Shown: one piece after another, positions 1 to 11,839 of the stretch
How the letters are laid out: each line of letters opens with the position of its first letter
Numbering within the stretch: the first letter of the stretch is position 1
Source of the DNA: Symbiodinium natans
Taxonomy: Eukaryota > Sar > Dinophyceae > Suessiales > Symbiodiniaceae
NCBI GenBank assembly: GCA_905221605.1
Contig: CAJNDS010001990.1
Span: forward strand, 32,501-96,500
DNA: 64,000 nucleotides
Reading direction: 5' to 3'
Program-made: the position numbers and the translations under genes
The notes under the pieces: generated by a model
Told to the model about the DNA's origin: nothing
Seen by the model: the letters and a program-made list of their open reading frames with translations, nothing else
Database searches by the model: none

Positions 1-4
1 GGAG

Positions 5-898
5 TTGACAGCCATGCCTGTTGAGGAGGTGAGCAGCGTGAGGGACGTGAAGAGGCGCTTGCAGGAGCTGCACGGCCTGCCTCCGCGCTTCCGGCAGAGG
101 CTCATCCTCCAGGGCTCTAATCGGAATTTGGATGATGGCGACGAGCTCCACTCTGCCTTGAACCTGGAAGTTGTTGTGCTTGCTTTCTCCAGCCCTTCAA
201 CGACACAAGTAGACGAATTCATAGCTGCCGCCAGAAATGGATCAGAGGAAGAGGCAAAATGTTTTAACGATGACGGTGCTGAAAAGGATAAGTTAGGTAG
301 AGCCCGCAGAGAGAAGGCCCCTCCTCCCCGAATCACCAGATTCCAGGTCGAGTCTTTGCTGCGGCTGCCCCTCGACCCAAATGTGGCTGGAAGAACTGGT
401 GGGAGGCCGCTTTCCAGAGCATCTCGCGGCGGGCACGTGGACATCGTGCGTTTGCTGATGGAGGCCGGTGCCGACAGGGACCTGTTGGATGGTCAAGGCC
501 GCACAGCCCTGATCATCGCTGCTCAACATGGCAAAGTTGACGTCGTGCGTTTGCTGCTGGACGCCGGCGCCGACAAGGACAAGGCCGACAGTAACGAAGG
601 CTGGACAGCCCTGATGTGTGCAGCTTACCAGGGCCGCGCTGAAGTCGTGCGTTTGCTGCTGGACGCCGGCGCCGACAAGGACTTGCTGGACCGCCGCGGG
701 CGCACAGCCTTGATGATGGCATCTCACATGGCCCGCGTTGAGGTCGTGCGGTTGCTGGTGGAGGCCGGTGCCGACAAGGACTTGGTCTCCAACAATGGCC
801 GCACAGCCTTGATGATCGCAGCTCGCCACGGCCTCATCGAGGTCGTGCATTTGCTAACGGAGCCGGTCGCGAAACGACGATGTGTCTCCCCTGGTTAG
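5..898 (+). CDS. Ubiquitin-like/ankyrin-repeat protein (ANK1)
   Basis: Open frame with likely start at ATG 14, though homologous sequence suggests the gene begins just upstream of the window. Residues 1-55 or so look like the back half of a ubiquitin fold (a PPRFRQRLI segment, then DDGDEL). About five ankyrin repeats follow (410-880), each with TALM/TALI, a VVRLL helix and an AGADKD turn; the protein ends in a basic tail. Ankyrin repeats mediate protein-protein contacts; the specific role is unknown. The paralogue at 37.0-39.1 kb has introns at three N-terminal sites where this copy has none. Bases 254-346 align with an intron of the paralogue and carry a GC donor and AG acceptor, so they are probably a 93-bp stop-free intron inside the frame. 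Confidence 0.8.
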   Translation: MTAMPVEEVSSVRDVKRRLQELHGLPPRFRQRLILQGSNRNLDDGDELHSALNLEVVVLAFSSPSTTQVDEFIAAARNGSEEEAKCFNDDGAEKDKLGRARREKAPPPRITRFQVESLLRLPLDPNVAGRTGGRPLSRASRGGHVDIVRLLMEAGADRDLLDGQGRTALIIAAQHGKVDVVRLLLDAGADKDKADSNEGWTALMCAAYQGRAEVVRLLLDAGADKDLLDRRGRTALMMASHMARVEVVRLLVEAGADKDLVSNNGRTALMIAARHGLIEVVHLLTEPVAKRRCVSPG

Positions 899-2455
899 TG
901 TGGCAGGCAAGATTCTGCCTGACTCTTTGCCTCCAGGTGTTGCCGCTGTCAAAGAAACCCACGACTTCAGGGACTTAATTGTAAACGCTTGCGCGCGCCG
1001 CCTCGGCAGCCGGGCGGGCACACGGACAGGAAACGAGGAAAGAGGGCTTAATTTAGCCCACGCGATGGGGGGGGGGGTCCCACAGGGCGGGGGGGGGATC
1101 GGGGGGAAGGGTTGGGCTGTCAGCCCTGGGCCCTAAACTCTACGTTAAGCTGCAAGGTTTGAGGGTCTAGGACTCCTAGGTTCTCGGGCTTAGGGCCATG
1201 CAAGCCCTATAAAATCATCAAGCCCTGCAGTTCTCCCCTGTAAGCCCTTGAAGCCCTTGAAGCCCCAGAGGCCTATGAGCCCTGTGACCCCTTTTTCTAG
1301 CCTAAACCTCAGGATTCCCTTTTTGCACGAAGAGGGCTTAGGGATTTTTGCGGCATCAGTTCTGTCCTGAACCAAGCCTTTGTAGGGTTTTCGAGTTTTA
1401 AGTGGCTGTAGATCCGACCATGGGGGGGGGGGGCCTCAGCTTCCGGGGGCTTAGTGAGGGTGTGGGCTTTGCGGTTTGGGGGTTGTTTCGGGTTGCAGGG
1501 CTCAGGGCCTGTTGGGCGTTTACATAGGGTCGGCTCTTCTAGGGGTGTTTCCTGCAACCCCCACGCCCTGAAACCTGAAACCTGAACCCTGAACCCTGAA
1601 CCCTAAACCCTAAACCCTAAACCTTAAGCCTAAACCGCTTGAATCGTTAACAACCAAAAGCTCTAAACCCTGAACCCAGGTTCTATGGCTTCCGTCTTCT
1701 TACACCTGATGAGGGTCTGCGCCCGAGCTGCTACCAGGGTTTAGGGCTTAAGGCTTTAGGGTTTCAGGTTTCAGGGTTGTTGGTCGTTCCCCACATCTTT
1801 GTGTGGGGTTCTTACTTTTGGGGCTGTCCCGCCTCCTCCTCCTCTTTCTTCTTCTCCCTCCTCCTCCTTCCTCCTTCTCCTTCTTCCTCCCTCCTTCTCC
1901 CTCCTCCTCCTTCCTCCTCCTCCACACACCATTCACTGACTCACTCATGCACCACGACTCGTTCACGCGCCAGAGTCACGCACCATGTCCCTGGACCGGT
2001 CCCGCGCGCGCTAGTAAAACACTGGCGAAGGACACAGCCCACACTCACTCTCTCGCTCACTCACACTCACGCAATCACTCACTCACACTCAAGCACTCAC
2101 TCACTCGCTCACTCGCTCACTCGCGCCTTCACTCACTCGCTCACTGTCTCACTCACTCACTCATATTCACTTTTGCACTCTTTGCGAATAGATAACTTTG
2201 CATGTGGGGTTATCCGGTCATTAATCTTTTTTTCGTTTGAGTGAGTAAGTGGGGGAGTGGGTGGGTGGGTGTATGGGTGTGTGGGTGTGTGGGTGGGTGG
2301 GTGGGTGGGTGGGTGGGTGGGTGGGTGGTGGGTGAGTGAGTGTCTGCCTTTGTGATCTAAACCCTAAACCCTAAACCCTAAACCCTAAACCCTAAACCCG
2401 AAACCCGAACCCTAAACCCTAAACCCTAAACCCTAAACCCTAAACTGGTGCCCAG
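899..2455. other. Spacer with telomeric and simple repeats
   Basis: No supportable gene. It holds poly-G runs near 1070-1100 and 1425, telomere-like repeats at 1568-1630 and 2358-2447, a pyrimidine tract (CTT/CCT) at 1830-1925, (CTCA)n at 2040-2165 and (GTGG)n at 2243-2335. A possible first exon of the next gene starts at ATG 1685 (17 codons before a TTTAGGG-like donor), but nothing confirms it. Confidence 0.6.
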
Positions 2456-5400
2456 GACTGGAGTCAGAAGTGCGAGCACGTTGTCCAGAACCAGTATGTC
2501 CCCGCGGTAAGGGAGCTAAAGGCGCGAGAGCTAAGAGAGGGGTTCGGACCTCCAAGAGCTCGAGAGCTTAAGCTCAGAACCCCGGGCTCCGAATTTTCTG
2601 GTTTAACTAGGGGTGTGTAGGGCTTCTTGTGTGTGTGTGTGTGTGTGTTTTTGGTTTGAAATTTTTAAGGCCCCAAGCCCTTCACCCTTCAACCCTAAAC
2701 CTGGAATAGAAACTTTTCGGGTTTGGTTTTGGGATGGCCTTGGAGCGGATGCCCCGGTCCGGGCCGACACCCGGAAGCCCTAAGCATCGTGAATCCCCAC
2801 ATCCTAGAAACAGAGCGGTCTCACCCCTAAACCCTAGAAACCGAAGTGCACTCCCCCGGGCCATCGTAGTTTAGGAGTTTAGGGTTTAGGGGGTAAAGGA
2901 GGGTTAGGGTTTAGGGTTTAGGGTTTAGGTTTAGGGTTTAGGGTTTAGGGTTTAGGGTTTAGGGTTTAGAGTGTAGGGCTTAGGGCTTAGGGTTTAGGGT
3001 AGGGTTTCTGGGATGACCCGCAGGCAGATACAGAGTTTTTTGTCCGAAAGTAGGGGGGGGGGGGGGGTAGGTTCCTAGAAGCAGGATTGTGCCATGTTGG
3101 GGTGTAGACCTTTGTTCGGGGGAGAGAGCCTTCCGGGATCCCCTAAAAGGCCAAAAGGCCCCAAGGCCCTAAGGCCCCTAAAAGGCCCTAAGGCCCCAAG
3201 GCCCTAAGGCCCTTAAGGCCCTCAACCCACAGGCTCTCCTGCCCGAGGGTGGCCAGGTCCTCCTCCCGGGGGCAGGACAGGGGAGTGCCGAACTTGTGCC
3301 TTTTCTTTTCAAAGGGTGCTTATAGATTGTTTTGTAGGGTCTTCAGGTTTTGATAGTTTTTTTAATAGAGCCTTTATAGGGTGCTCATAGATTTGTTAAA
3401 CAGGTTTTTGACTTTCTAAGGCTTGTTAGGGGTTTTTGAGGGTTCACCGCACGGGTTTGGGGTTGCGGGCTCCGACCTTGTCAAGTGCCAAGCTCCTGAC
3501 CCCAAACGCTCCCAGCTCCCCATCAAGTCACTCTAGCCCTAAGCCTTGGGGTTTAGGGTTTAGGGTTTAGGGTGTAGGGTTTCGGGTTTAGGGTTAGGGT
3601 TTAGGGTTTGGATGTTCCCCCTCATCCTCACAGTCCTTAGTAGGGATGATACTGGGGGGGGGGGGGGGGGTACTGTAATCCCTATTTGGATTCTTAGGAC
3701 TGCTAGTAGAAGGGGGAACATCTCAACCGAAGCCCCTCAATCACCCTAAAGCCTCGAGAATCTTCCTGAGTCCTCCTAAAGCCTCCTAAGCCCTAAGCCC
3801 TAAAATCCCTAAAAACCCTAAAAACCCTAAACCCCAAACCCCAAACCCCAAACCCTAACCCCTAACCCTAAACCCTAAACCCTAAACCCTAAACCCTAAA
3901 CCCTAAACCCTAAACCCTAAACCCTAAACCCTAAGCCCTAAGCCCTAAAACCTAAACCCTAAACCCTGTGAGCAGGCCTTGGGCGCTTGGCCCTCATGAT
4001 GGCCTCAGAGGGTTTTCAGGTCGAGGCCAACGAGACTGGGCCGGCGCTTTGGGGCGGGGGGGTTTAGGCTTTAGGGTTTGGGGTTTGGGGTTTAGGGTTC
4101 AGGGTTTAGGGTTTCGGGTTTCGTTTGTAGGGTTTGCGGGGGGGGGGGGGGGGGTGGGGGGGGGGGGGGGTGGGGGGGGGGGGGTGGGGGGGGGGTGGGG
4201 TGGGGTTTACAGGGATTCGGGCTCTAGGGCGTCTAGGTCTCGGGCTGGCAGCGACAAGTGACAAGTAGGTACGTTGGTGTTTCGTTTGAGGTTTCGGGAA
4301 GTTTAGGGTTGAAGGCGTAGGGTTTAGGTTCGTGCTACGTTGGCTGCCGATGTTGTTTCTGTAGTATGCTAGACGTCGGCTGCTAGACGTCGGCTGCTAG
4401 ACGTCGGCCCGGCATGTGGGATGCACGCAAGGATGCCTCACGCCTGTTTCTGACGTTCGCCGACTATTTGTTGAACAGAGCGCCCCGGCTGCACCAAGCA
4501 AACCACCAAACCCCCTACGCCCTGAACCCTAGACCCAGAGCCCCAAGCCCCAAGCCCCAGAGCCCCAAGCCCCAAACCCCAAACCCCAAACCCCAAACCC
4601 TAAACCCTAAACTCTAAACCCTAAACCCTAAAGCCCTAAAGCCCTAAACCCTAAACTCTAAAGGCCTTGGTGAAAAGACCCAAAGCCCGAAAGCCCAAAA
4701 CCTCCACACTCTTTCCGGTGAGGCGCCTGCAGATGGGAGGCAGCTGTTTCCACTGGCGCATGTCTTCACAGAGAATTTCGGCCCTTTTCTTGAATTCGGG
4801 CGGTTTAGGGTTTAGGGTTTAGGGTTTAGGGTTTAGGGTTTAGGCTTTAGGGTTTAGGGGTTAGGGGTTAGGGGTTTGGGTTTAGGGTTTAGGGTTTAAG
4901 GTTTAGGGTTTAGGGTTTAGGGTTTAGGGTTTAGGGTTTACCGGTTTACCACTCTTAGGGTTCCCTAAGCCCCCAAGCCCTAAAATCCTTAGACCCCTAA
5001 CACGAAGAATAACAATCCTGAATCCCTGAACCCTCCTGATCCCTAAGACCCCTAAGATTCTCCAACCCTAAACCCTAGCAGCCCTTATGCTACCCTAACC
5101 CCTAAACCCTAAACCCTAAACCCTAAACCCTAAACCCTAAACCCTACACCCTACACCCTAAACCCTAAACCCTAAACCCTAAACCCTAAACCCTAAACCC
5201 TAAACCCTAAACCCTAAACCCTAAACCCTAAACCCTAAACCCTAAACCCTAAACCCTAAACCACCCAAGCCCTAAACCCTAAACCCTCGTCCCTAAACCC
5301 TAAACCACCCAAGCCCTGGCCTTTGTAAGGTCACGCCCAGCAGTACGTGGATATGATCGTGCCCTCCGTGCGGCCCGAAGCTTTGGCCGCCTTGGCAAAG

Positions 5401-5469
5401 TCCCCGGAGGGGAGGCGCAGCAGTTTCCTCTGGTTTTTGGGTTTTGAAAGTTGAAGTTTTTTGTTTTAG

Positions 5470-5502
<33 letters not shown>

Positions 5503-8500
5503 TTTTTGTGTGTTTTGTTACAGGTTTTTTCACGTTTTATGTTTGTGTTTTATGGTTGAACCCCGAACCGAGGCCCCTTAACCCCAAGCCCGAACACCCT
5601 AACCCCAAAACCGCAAGACCCCCAAAGGACAAAACCCCCACACCCCTAAACCCTCAACCCCAAACACCTCTCAAATTCCAAATGCCATAAGTTTCGAAAT
5701 TCCACAAGCCCATGCAAGCCCTGAAGCCCCTGCAGGTTGCCTGAGTCTAAGCCCTAAACCCTAAATCCGAAATTTTAAGGGGCTGCGCCCAGGGGCATGC
5801 AGCGCACCCTAAACCCGAAACCCTAACTAAACACTGGGCGCGCCCGCATGCGCCGGCAAAGCCAACCAAACGGCGCGAGCGCACAAGACAAGCTGCACGA
5901 GCCGGAAAAAAGTCTCACAAGCCTCCTCCGACAGAGGCATCACACGCGCATCATTGGCTCCGTTCCTCGCCCTGTAAACCCCCGGGCCCTCCCCCCAGCA
6001 TCATGAGCATCATTGGGCCCCCGCTTCTCCTCCTTGAAACCATCGGCACCCCTCCCAAGGGGCATGAAAGCTCAAAATCATCGGTATGGGCGGCGTGCTG
6101 TCCGGAAGGGCCCAGGAGTCCGCGGAGGTCCCATGATGCCCTCCTTTAGCGCTTCCGGCCTGGCGGGCACACAGAGAGGCGTTGCCCAGCCTCCGGCTCA
6201 GGCCGCCGACCCAAGAGACCCTTAACCTCTCAACCCCCCCCCAAAGCCGAAGCCCATCTTCGTGTTGTTCTTGTTGTTTTTCGCAAGTGGGCTTGGGGAG
6301 GTTGTTGGCCCTGGCTGCTGTTTTGGGGGGGTCGGGTTGGGGTGCGGCCCTGCAGTGTAAGAGGGGAGGGTTCCCTCCCCCAAAACCATCCAACACGCCG
6401 CCAGGGTCGGCGGACCCAAAGCCCTAGACCCTGAGCCCTAAGCCCTAAACCCTAGACCCCAAAAACCCTGACCAAAAAGCCTAGCCCTAAACCCTAAACC
6501 TAAACCCGGAGCTTTGTGGAGGGCTCCCCTCGTGCTGGTACCGGGCGACTTCCTGAAGACCTATGAGGCTGCATTTCGCCGTTTGGAACCCGAAACCCTA
6601 AAACCCTAAACCCTAAACCCTAAACCCTAAACCCTAAACCCTAAACCCTAAACCCTAAACCCTAAACCCTAAACCCTAAACCCTGAACCCTGAACCCTAA
6701 ACCCTAAACCCTAAACCTAAACCCTAAACGCAAATGTTTAATGGCTGTTAAGCTTTATCAGGTTCAGGGGTTGCCTTCCCTCTGCACCATTGACGGGCCC
6801 AACTGCATCCCCATGATGATATGTGGAGATAAAACCTACCCCTGTTCCAATATCATGCCTAAGCCCTAAACCCTAAACTAAACCCTTGCAATTCCTCTAT
6901 ACGGCTGATAATACGCCACTTACCAGCTACAAAGAAAGGTAAACAAGATGGCCTGCTGGGGACCTGAGTCCCCAACACAGAATCCGAAGCACCAGGCAAG
7001 TACCCCAGGGTTGGGCTTTACAGTTTCGGACTTTGCCCCAACACCCCAACGCCCCAAACCCTAAGCCCTAAGCCCTAAACCCTAGACCCTAGACCCTAGA
7101 CCCTAAACCCTAAGCCCTAAACCCTAAACCCTAAACCCTAGACCCTAGACCCTAAATCCGAGTAGTCCCAATTCCGCACCTGCCTTGCCCCCGCAGGAAG
7201 GTGGTCCTGGGCACCGCAAGTTTGATGCAGACACCTCAGCTTCGGTCTGACATGGATTTTTTTTGAGAAGGTTTAGGGTTTAGGGTTTAGGGTTTAGGGT
7301 TTAGGGTTTAGGGTTTAGGGTTTAGGGTTTAGGGTTTAGGGTTTAGGATTTAGGATTTAGGGCTTAGGGTTTAGGCTTTAGAACTTGTCGAGGGGTTCTG
7401 AGGCCCTGGATGACCTGGTACGTTGTTGTTCCTTGGGCGTGAACGCCCACGCCCACAACCGGGGGTCACACTAAATTAAGGACCACCCCTTCCAGGTAGC
7501 TTGATAGTATTTGATAGGGTTTAGGGCTGAGGGTTTAGGATTTAGGGTTTAGGGTACGTTGGGTTTAGGGTTTAGGGTTTAGGGTTGAGGGTTTAGGGTT
7601 TAGGGTTTAGGGCTTAGTTTGGTGTTTAGGGTTTAGGGTTTGGGAGAAGCCCTGAGGAAAGGGGCCCCGACAGGTACCCCAATACACAATCAGTGTTAGG
7701 GATCCTTTTTGCTTTTTGGGCTATGGGCTTTCTTATATTTAAACAAAAAGGATCCTTTTTTTCTTCCTAGGGGAACAGGGATTAAGAATACAGAATGCAA
7801 GCATCGCCGAACTTGCCGTGGTAAGGCCTTGCTCACCTGCTTCTTCATCGACACGGCGGCAGACCCCGCAAAGCTCTTCCAGGAGCCATGGTTTTGAATG
7901 GCAGGGTTTAGGGTTTAGGGTTTAGGGTTTAGGGTTTAGGGTTTAGGGTTTAGGGTTTAGGGTTTAGGGTTTAGGGTTTAGGAATCTGGGGTATTGGGTT
8001 GAAGGGTTTAGGGCTTCGGGTTTATTTGGTAGAGGGAGTCTCGGATTTTTATTTTTCATGTTGCCTCTAGGGCTTTCGGGTTTCAAGGGATAGGGTCACC
8101 CTAGACCCTAAACCCTAGACCCGAAACCCTAGACCCTAAAAGCCCTAAGCCCTAAATCGCACTGTCGCCCTATCAACCCCATAAACCCAACAAACCCTCC
8201 AAACCCTATCAACCCTACAAAGCCTTTTAACCCTATGTGAACCCTATATACCCTATAAACCTAAAAACCTTACACCCTAAGCTGCCAAGCACGCACCCGA
8301 AAGTCTGCAGCCCTCGGAAGGGGGAGAAGCCTGCCTCCCCTGCGCTGCTGTTGTTGTTCTAGGACCCAGAGTACGCCCTCATTCCTTTTTTTCTTAGGGT
8401 TTAGGTTCCCCTCCAAGAACATTCACTCGGACCCAGAGTAGGCCCTTATTCACCCTTTTTAGGGTTCAGGTTCGCATAAACCCCTTTGAACCACAAAGGG

Positions 8501-8980
8501 TGCCCTATTTCCTAAATTGCTCTTGAATCTAGCGTTGGATTTGGGCTGCTAGGGGTGCTTAAGATTGAAGGGTGGCATGGTAGATAGGGGTTGTTGGGCT
8601 TCAGGGTGGGGGTCAGGGTTCCTACGCCCTACCATTACACCCCAAAGCCCTCAATCCTAGACCCAAGTCCCTAAACCCAAGACCCTAGACCGTGGACCCT
8701 AGACCCTAGACCCTAATCAAACCCTAACCGTAGACCCTAAACCCTGAACCCTAAACCCTGAATCTTGGGTGTAGATGACCAAGGTGATGGACGGCCTCCT
8801 CAATGAGGGAGGCGTTTGGGTCAACATCGGGCCCCTGAATTGGAGGAAGGAGGCGCGCCGCAGTGGCATGTGGTGCTTGACCCCAATTCTGGGCCCTTTG
8901 TGGGGACTTGCTTGGAGGTTCAGGGTGCTTGTTAGGCCGTCTTGAACGGGTCCTATAACCCAGTTACACCCGTGTATATA

Positions 8981-9011
<31 letters not shown>

Positions 9012-11768
9012 GTTTATGTCTGCCTGTCTGCATGTATGTATGTATGTACGTACGTATGTATGCATGTATGTATGTATCTATATCTATATATCTCTATATC
9101 TCTATATCTCTATATCTCTATATCTCTATATCTCTATATCTCTATATCTCTATATCTCTATATCTCTATATCTCTATATCTCTATATCTCTATATCTATA
9201 TATCTATATATCTATATATCTATATATCTATGTATCTATATATCTATATATCTATATATCTATATATCTATATATCTATATATCTATATATCTATATATC
9301 TATATATCTACATATCTACATATCTATATCTCTATATATCTATATATCTATATATCTATATATCTATATATCTATATATCTATATATCTATATATCTATA
9401 TATCTATATATCTATATATCTATATATACACATACGTATACGCGGGTTGGTTGAGGGTTCAGGGATCGGGCTTCCTTTTTGGGAATTACTCTTCGCTCGA
9501 AAAGGGTTGAGGGTTGGGGCCAGTAGCGGGCTGTTTCGAATTCAAGGGCCCTCTAAGCTTTTGCAGGCTTCAGTGTTTCCTGAAGAACTAAATGAACAAG
9601 GTTTTTTTTTTTTTGGGGGGGGGGGGGGGGTTTAGGGTTGAGGGTTTCAGCTCCATATGCCCGAATAGCGATGAGCATAGGGAATCATGTGCTTGGGGCG
9701 AAGAGGCGGTGTGTTGCTACGGGTTTCGGTTCAGGTAGTACCGGAGCTTAAATCATTGCATAGGTTATAATCCTACATGTTCCCGACGCAAACTTCCCAC
9801 TCATTCTCATTACAAGATCCCGAATTTGACATAGGGGTGCAGGGCGGTTAGAGCTTCGTGGCTAGTGCTGAGCCCTTCCCTAAACCCCAAAACCCTGAGC
9901 ACCCACCGATACCAAAAAACGTTCATCCCAATCTTAGGGTTTGGGGTTTAGGGTTTAGGGTCTAGGGGTTAGGGTCTCGCTCCACGAAAAGGGAGCCAGG
10001 AGCCCCCCACGCAAAGAAAAGTCAATCCGGGACCCGAACTCTAAGAACCCGAAGCTCAACAGCAATCCTAAGCCCAAAGAGTCCTGGAAGCCCGAAACCC
10101 TAAACCCTAAAGCCCAAAACCTCGAACCCTAAACCTTACATACTCTCGCATACCTCGGCTGGCATGCTGGCAGGCTCGACTCAAGCTTGCGTGGGAGGAA
10201 GTTGCCAGGAGCTCAGCCCCACACGCCCAGTCTTGCGGGGTTTCGGGTTGAGTGTTTAAGGTTGGGTCTAAGGGCTAGGGGGTTTAGTCAACTGAGGTTT
10301 AGGGAATAGTTAAAGGGTTTAGGGGTTCAAGGGGGTTAGGGGTTTAGGGGTTTTAGGGGTTTAGGGTTCAGGGTTTAGGCTTAGGGCAAGAGGAGAGTAG
10401 GGGTTAACTGGCAAGGGGACCCGACTTGACCCAGGTTGGAATCTGGCAGCGGAAGGGCTACGAGTTCGTGACCCAGCACCCTGGTGGCAATCCGGCTACA
10501 CACCTGTTAACTCAGTAGCCTACTTGGAGGTTCATGGTACTTATTACCCAATTACAACTGTACTTATACCCCGCTTGCAAGCCCCTCAAGTGCCCTAAAA
10601 TGGTTATAAGTACAGTTATAATTGGTTAGTAAGTACCATGAAGCTCCCAGTAAACTCTTGCCAAAATGGTGGTTTCCGAAATCAGGTACCTTATTGGCGT
10701 CCTGGTCATAAGGGAATCCCACTATCCGGGCGTCCCTATTTTCGTAAACCCCCATATCATGCCCCAAGAATTCTTAAGCAAATCACAACCGAAAAAAGCA
10801 GAAAAGGCCCTAAATCAAGCGCAGCGGTTGCTGCTTGTCCAAGGGACATCTAGCTTTGGGAATTAGAGCGGCTATATTCATCTTAGCACTCACAAGGATT
10901 AAAACAGAGCGGGGTTTGCTCTGAAACTCCTGTGGTTTGTGAGGGTACCAAAACACAGTCAAACCCTGCCCTGAAGTTCAAAAACCCAAAACCCTAAACC
11001 TTTCAAAGTTGAACCCTGAACCCTGAACCCTGAACCCTACACCCTACACCCTAAACCCTGGACCTCTCAGGGCCAACTGCCTCTGAAACAAATGCAATCC
11101 GCTTTCAATGGGCTCTCGGGGTTCAGGGGTAGAGGCGAGTGGAGATAACTTACGGTAAGCTCATACACCCCAAAACCCCAAACACCCTCAATCCCCCAAA
11201 CCCCCCAATCCCTCAACCTAAAACCCTGAATCCCTGGCCCCCTAAATACCCTCAGCTCTGAACCCACGTTCTGTCAAGGAAGAATATGGAAGTGGACTAC
11301 CACATGCCTCGGGGGGAAAAGTCCGGTCCTCAGGATGTGGGACAAGAGCCTAAGCCCTAAGCCCTCAGCCCTAAGCCCTAGGCCCTAAGCCCTAAGCCCC
11401 AAGCCCTAAGCCCTAAGGCCAAAACCCTAAACCCTAAACTTTTGTCTGCGTTGAGGATTTTGGGGCTTTACTTGCTGGTTTGTAGAAGGGAGCCGGGAGT
11501 CCCCATAAAGTTTCTTGAAGGGTAGCATAGGTGTATGTAAGGTTTAGGGTTTAGGGTTTAGGGTTTAGGGTTTAGGGTTCCCAAGTCACCTATCAACAGC
11601 CTTTTGGGTTCAGGGTGTAGGGTCCCCAATCACCTGTCAAGCGCCCAAAAGTTTTTGGGTTCAGGGGGGGGTGGGGGGCGCCTCAGGATGTATACGGAGT
11701 CCTACAACGTGGCGCTCTCAGCCGCGGTCAAGCGGAGACGCGTGGAGGAGACAGGCGCCGCTCCGTGA
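2456..11768 (+). CDS. CARNMT1: Carnosine N-methyltransferase-like protein (N2227 family), multi-exon
   Basis: Probably a SAM-dependent methyltransferase of the N2227/carnosine N-methyltransferase family. Exons read by eye: 2456-2506 (starts DWS, ends QYVPA), 3233-3295 (SAM motif VLLPGAGQG), 4432-4497 ([13 protein letters not shown]), 4733-4802 (QLFPLAHVF), 5341-5432, 6511-6590 (PGDFLKTYE), 7826-7879 (TCFFIDTA, the family hallmark), 8775-8868 ([10 protein letters not shown]), 10449-10497 (RKGYEFV), 11687-11768 (terminal, stop TGA 11766). The order matches the human family member from its DWS segment to its C-terminus. The first exon is not identified. Each exon is 50-100 bp, while introns of up to 1.9 kb are filled with telomeric arrays, microsatellites and introner-like hairpins. 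A segment at 7197-7255 could be an extra exon. Confidence 0.72.
3610..3722. mobile_element. Introner-like element, family C, copy 1
   Basis: Imperfect inverted repeats: left arm begins GGATGTTCCCCC and contains AGTCCTTAGTAGGGAT; right arm ends in the complement (AGGGGGAACATC). A poly-G loop separates the arms. The termini match the large transposon at 23758-30097. It lies in an intron of the carnosine N-methyltransferase-like gene. Confidence 0.65.
3800..3966. repeat. Interstitial telomeric array (CCCTAAA)n
   Basis: About 24 mostly perfect 7-bp units with CCCCAAA and CCCTAAG variants at the left edge, inside an intron. Confidence 0.95.
4125..4206. repeat. Poly-G tract with T interruptions
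   Basis: About 70 bases of G broken by single T; likely G-quadruplex-forming. It directly follows TTTAGGG-type repeat. Confidence 0.9.
4802..5333. repeat. Intron bracketed by inverted telomeric arrays
   Basis: Begins at the exon end with GTTTAGGG and a TTTAGGG array to about 4940, then ends with a long CCCTAAA array (5100-5315) before the acceptor at 5340. The two arrays are complementary and could fold the intron into a long hairpin. Confidence 0.85.
6590..7825. repeat. Intron with telomeric arrays of both orientations
   Basis: CCCTAAA arrays at 6590-6730 and 7055-7155, TTTAGGG arrays at 7268-7380 and 7560-7640, with unique sequence between. No other gene is seen. Confidence 0.8.
8355..8510. 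mobile_element. Introner-like element, family E-related (two nested copies)
   Basis: Two GGACCCAGAGTA starts, each followed by a T-rich stretch and AGGGTT(T/C)AGGTTC, then AAAGGGTGCCCTATTTCC. The same layout occurs at 54585-54710 and 57386-57485. Confidence 0.45.
8976..9432. repeat. Large AT-rich microsatellite
   Basis: (ACAT)n passes into (GTAT)n, then about 130 bp of (TATATCTC)n and about 220 bp of (TATATATC)n. The long Tyr/Ile/Ser frames across it are artefacts of the repeat. Confidence 0.97.
9433..10448. other. Intron/spacer, no gene seen
   Basis: Contains a poly-T/poly-G run at 9602-9630, short TTTAGGG stretches and unique sequence. I see no convincing exon. Confidence 0.5.
10521..10652. 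mobile_element. Introner-like element, family H, copy 1
   Basis: 132-bp hairpin element: left end TACTTGGAGGTTCATGGTAC, right end its near complement, with paired arms of about 45 bp continuing into TTATAACTGTACTTATA-type sequence. A second copy is at 16657-16806. It starts just after an exon-like segment of the methyltransferase gene. Confidence 0.8.
10667..10757. mobile_element. Introner-like element, family D, copy 1
   Basis: Ends GGTTTCCGAAAT and TTTTCGTAAACCCCCATAT are inverted repeats; the same termini recur at 11973, 12845, 34996 and 61866. Confidence 0.65.
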
Positions 11769-11839
11769 GAGGCGCGGCGAAGACCTGAGGGGAATGAATG
11801 AACGGGAGGCAGGGGGCACACCAAAATGAGGGTTTACCC

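Noticed and set aside
293-850. 185-codon minus-strand frame opposite ANK1
   Set aside because: Antisense shadow of GC-rich ankyrin repeats; the plus frame has the recognisable domain. The same applies to minus frames opposite ANK2 (38442-38962), the ATPase and RPL4.
6010-6427. Overlapping plus and minus frames near 6.0-6.4 kb
   Set aside because: Both are Pro/Gly-rich GC-driven frames within a methyltransferase intron; no family match.
8942-9635. Three long overlapping reading frames rich in Tyr, Ile and Ser
   Set aside because: They are translations of the (TATATCTC)n/(TATATATC)n microsatellite; no codon bias or conserved motif.
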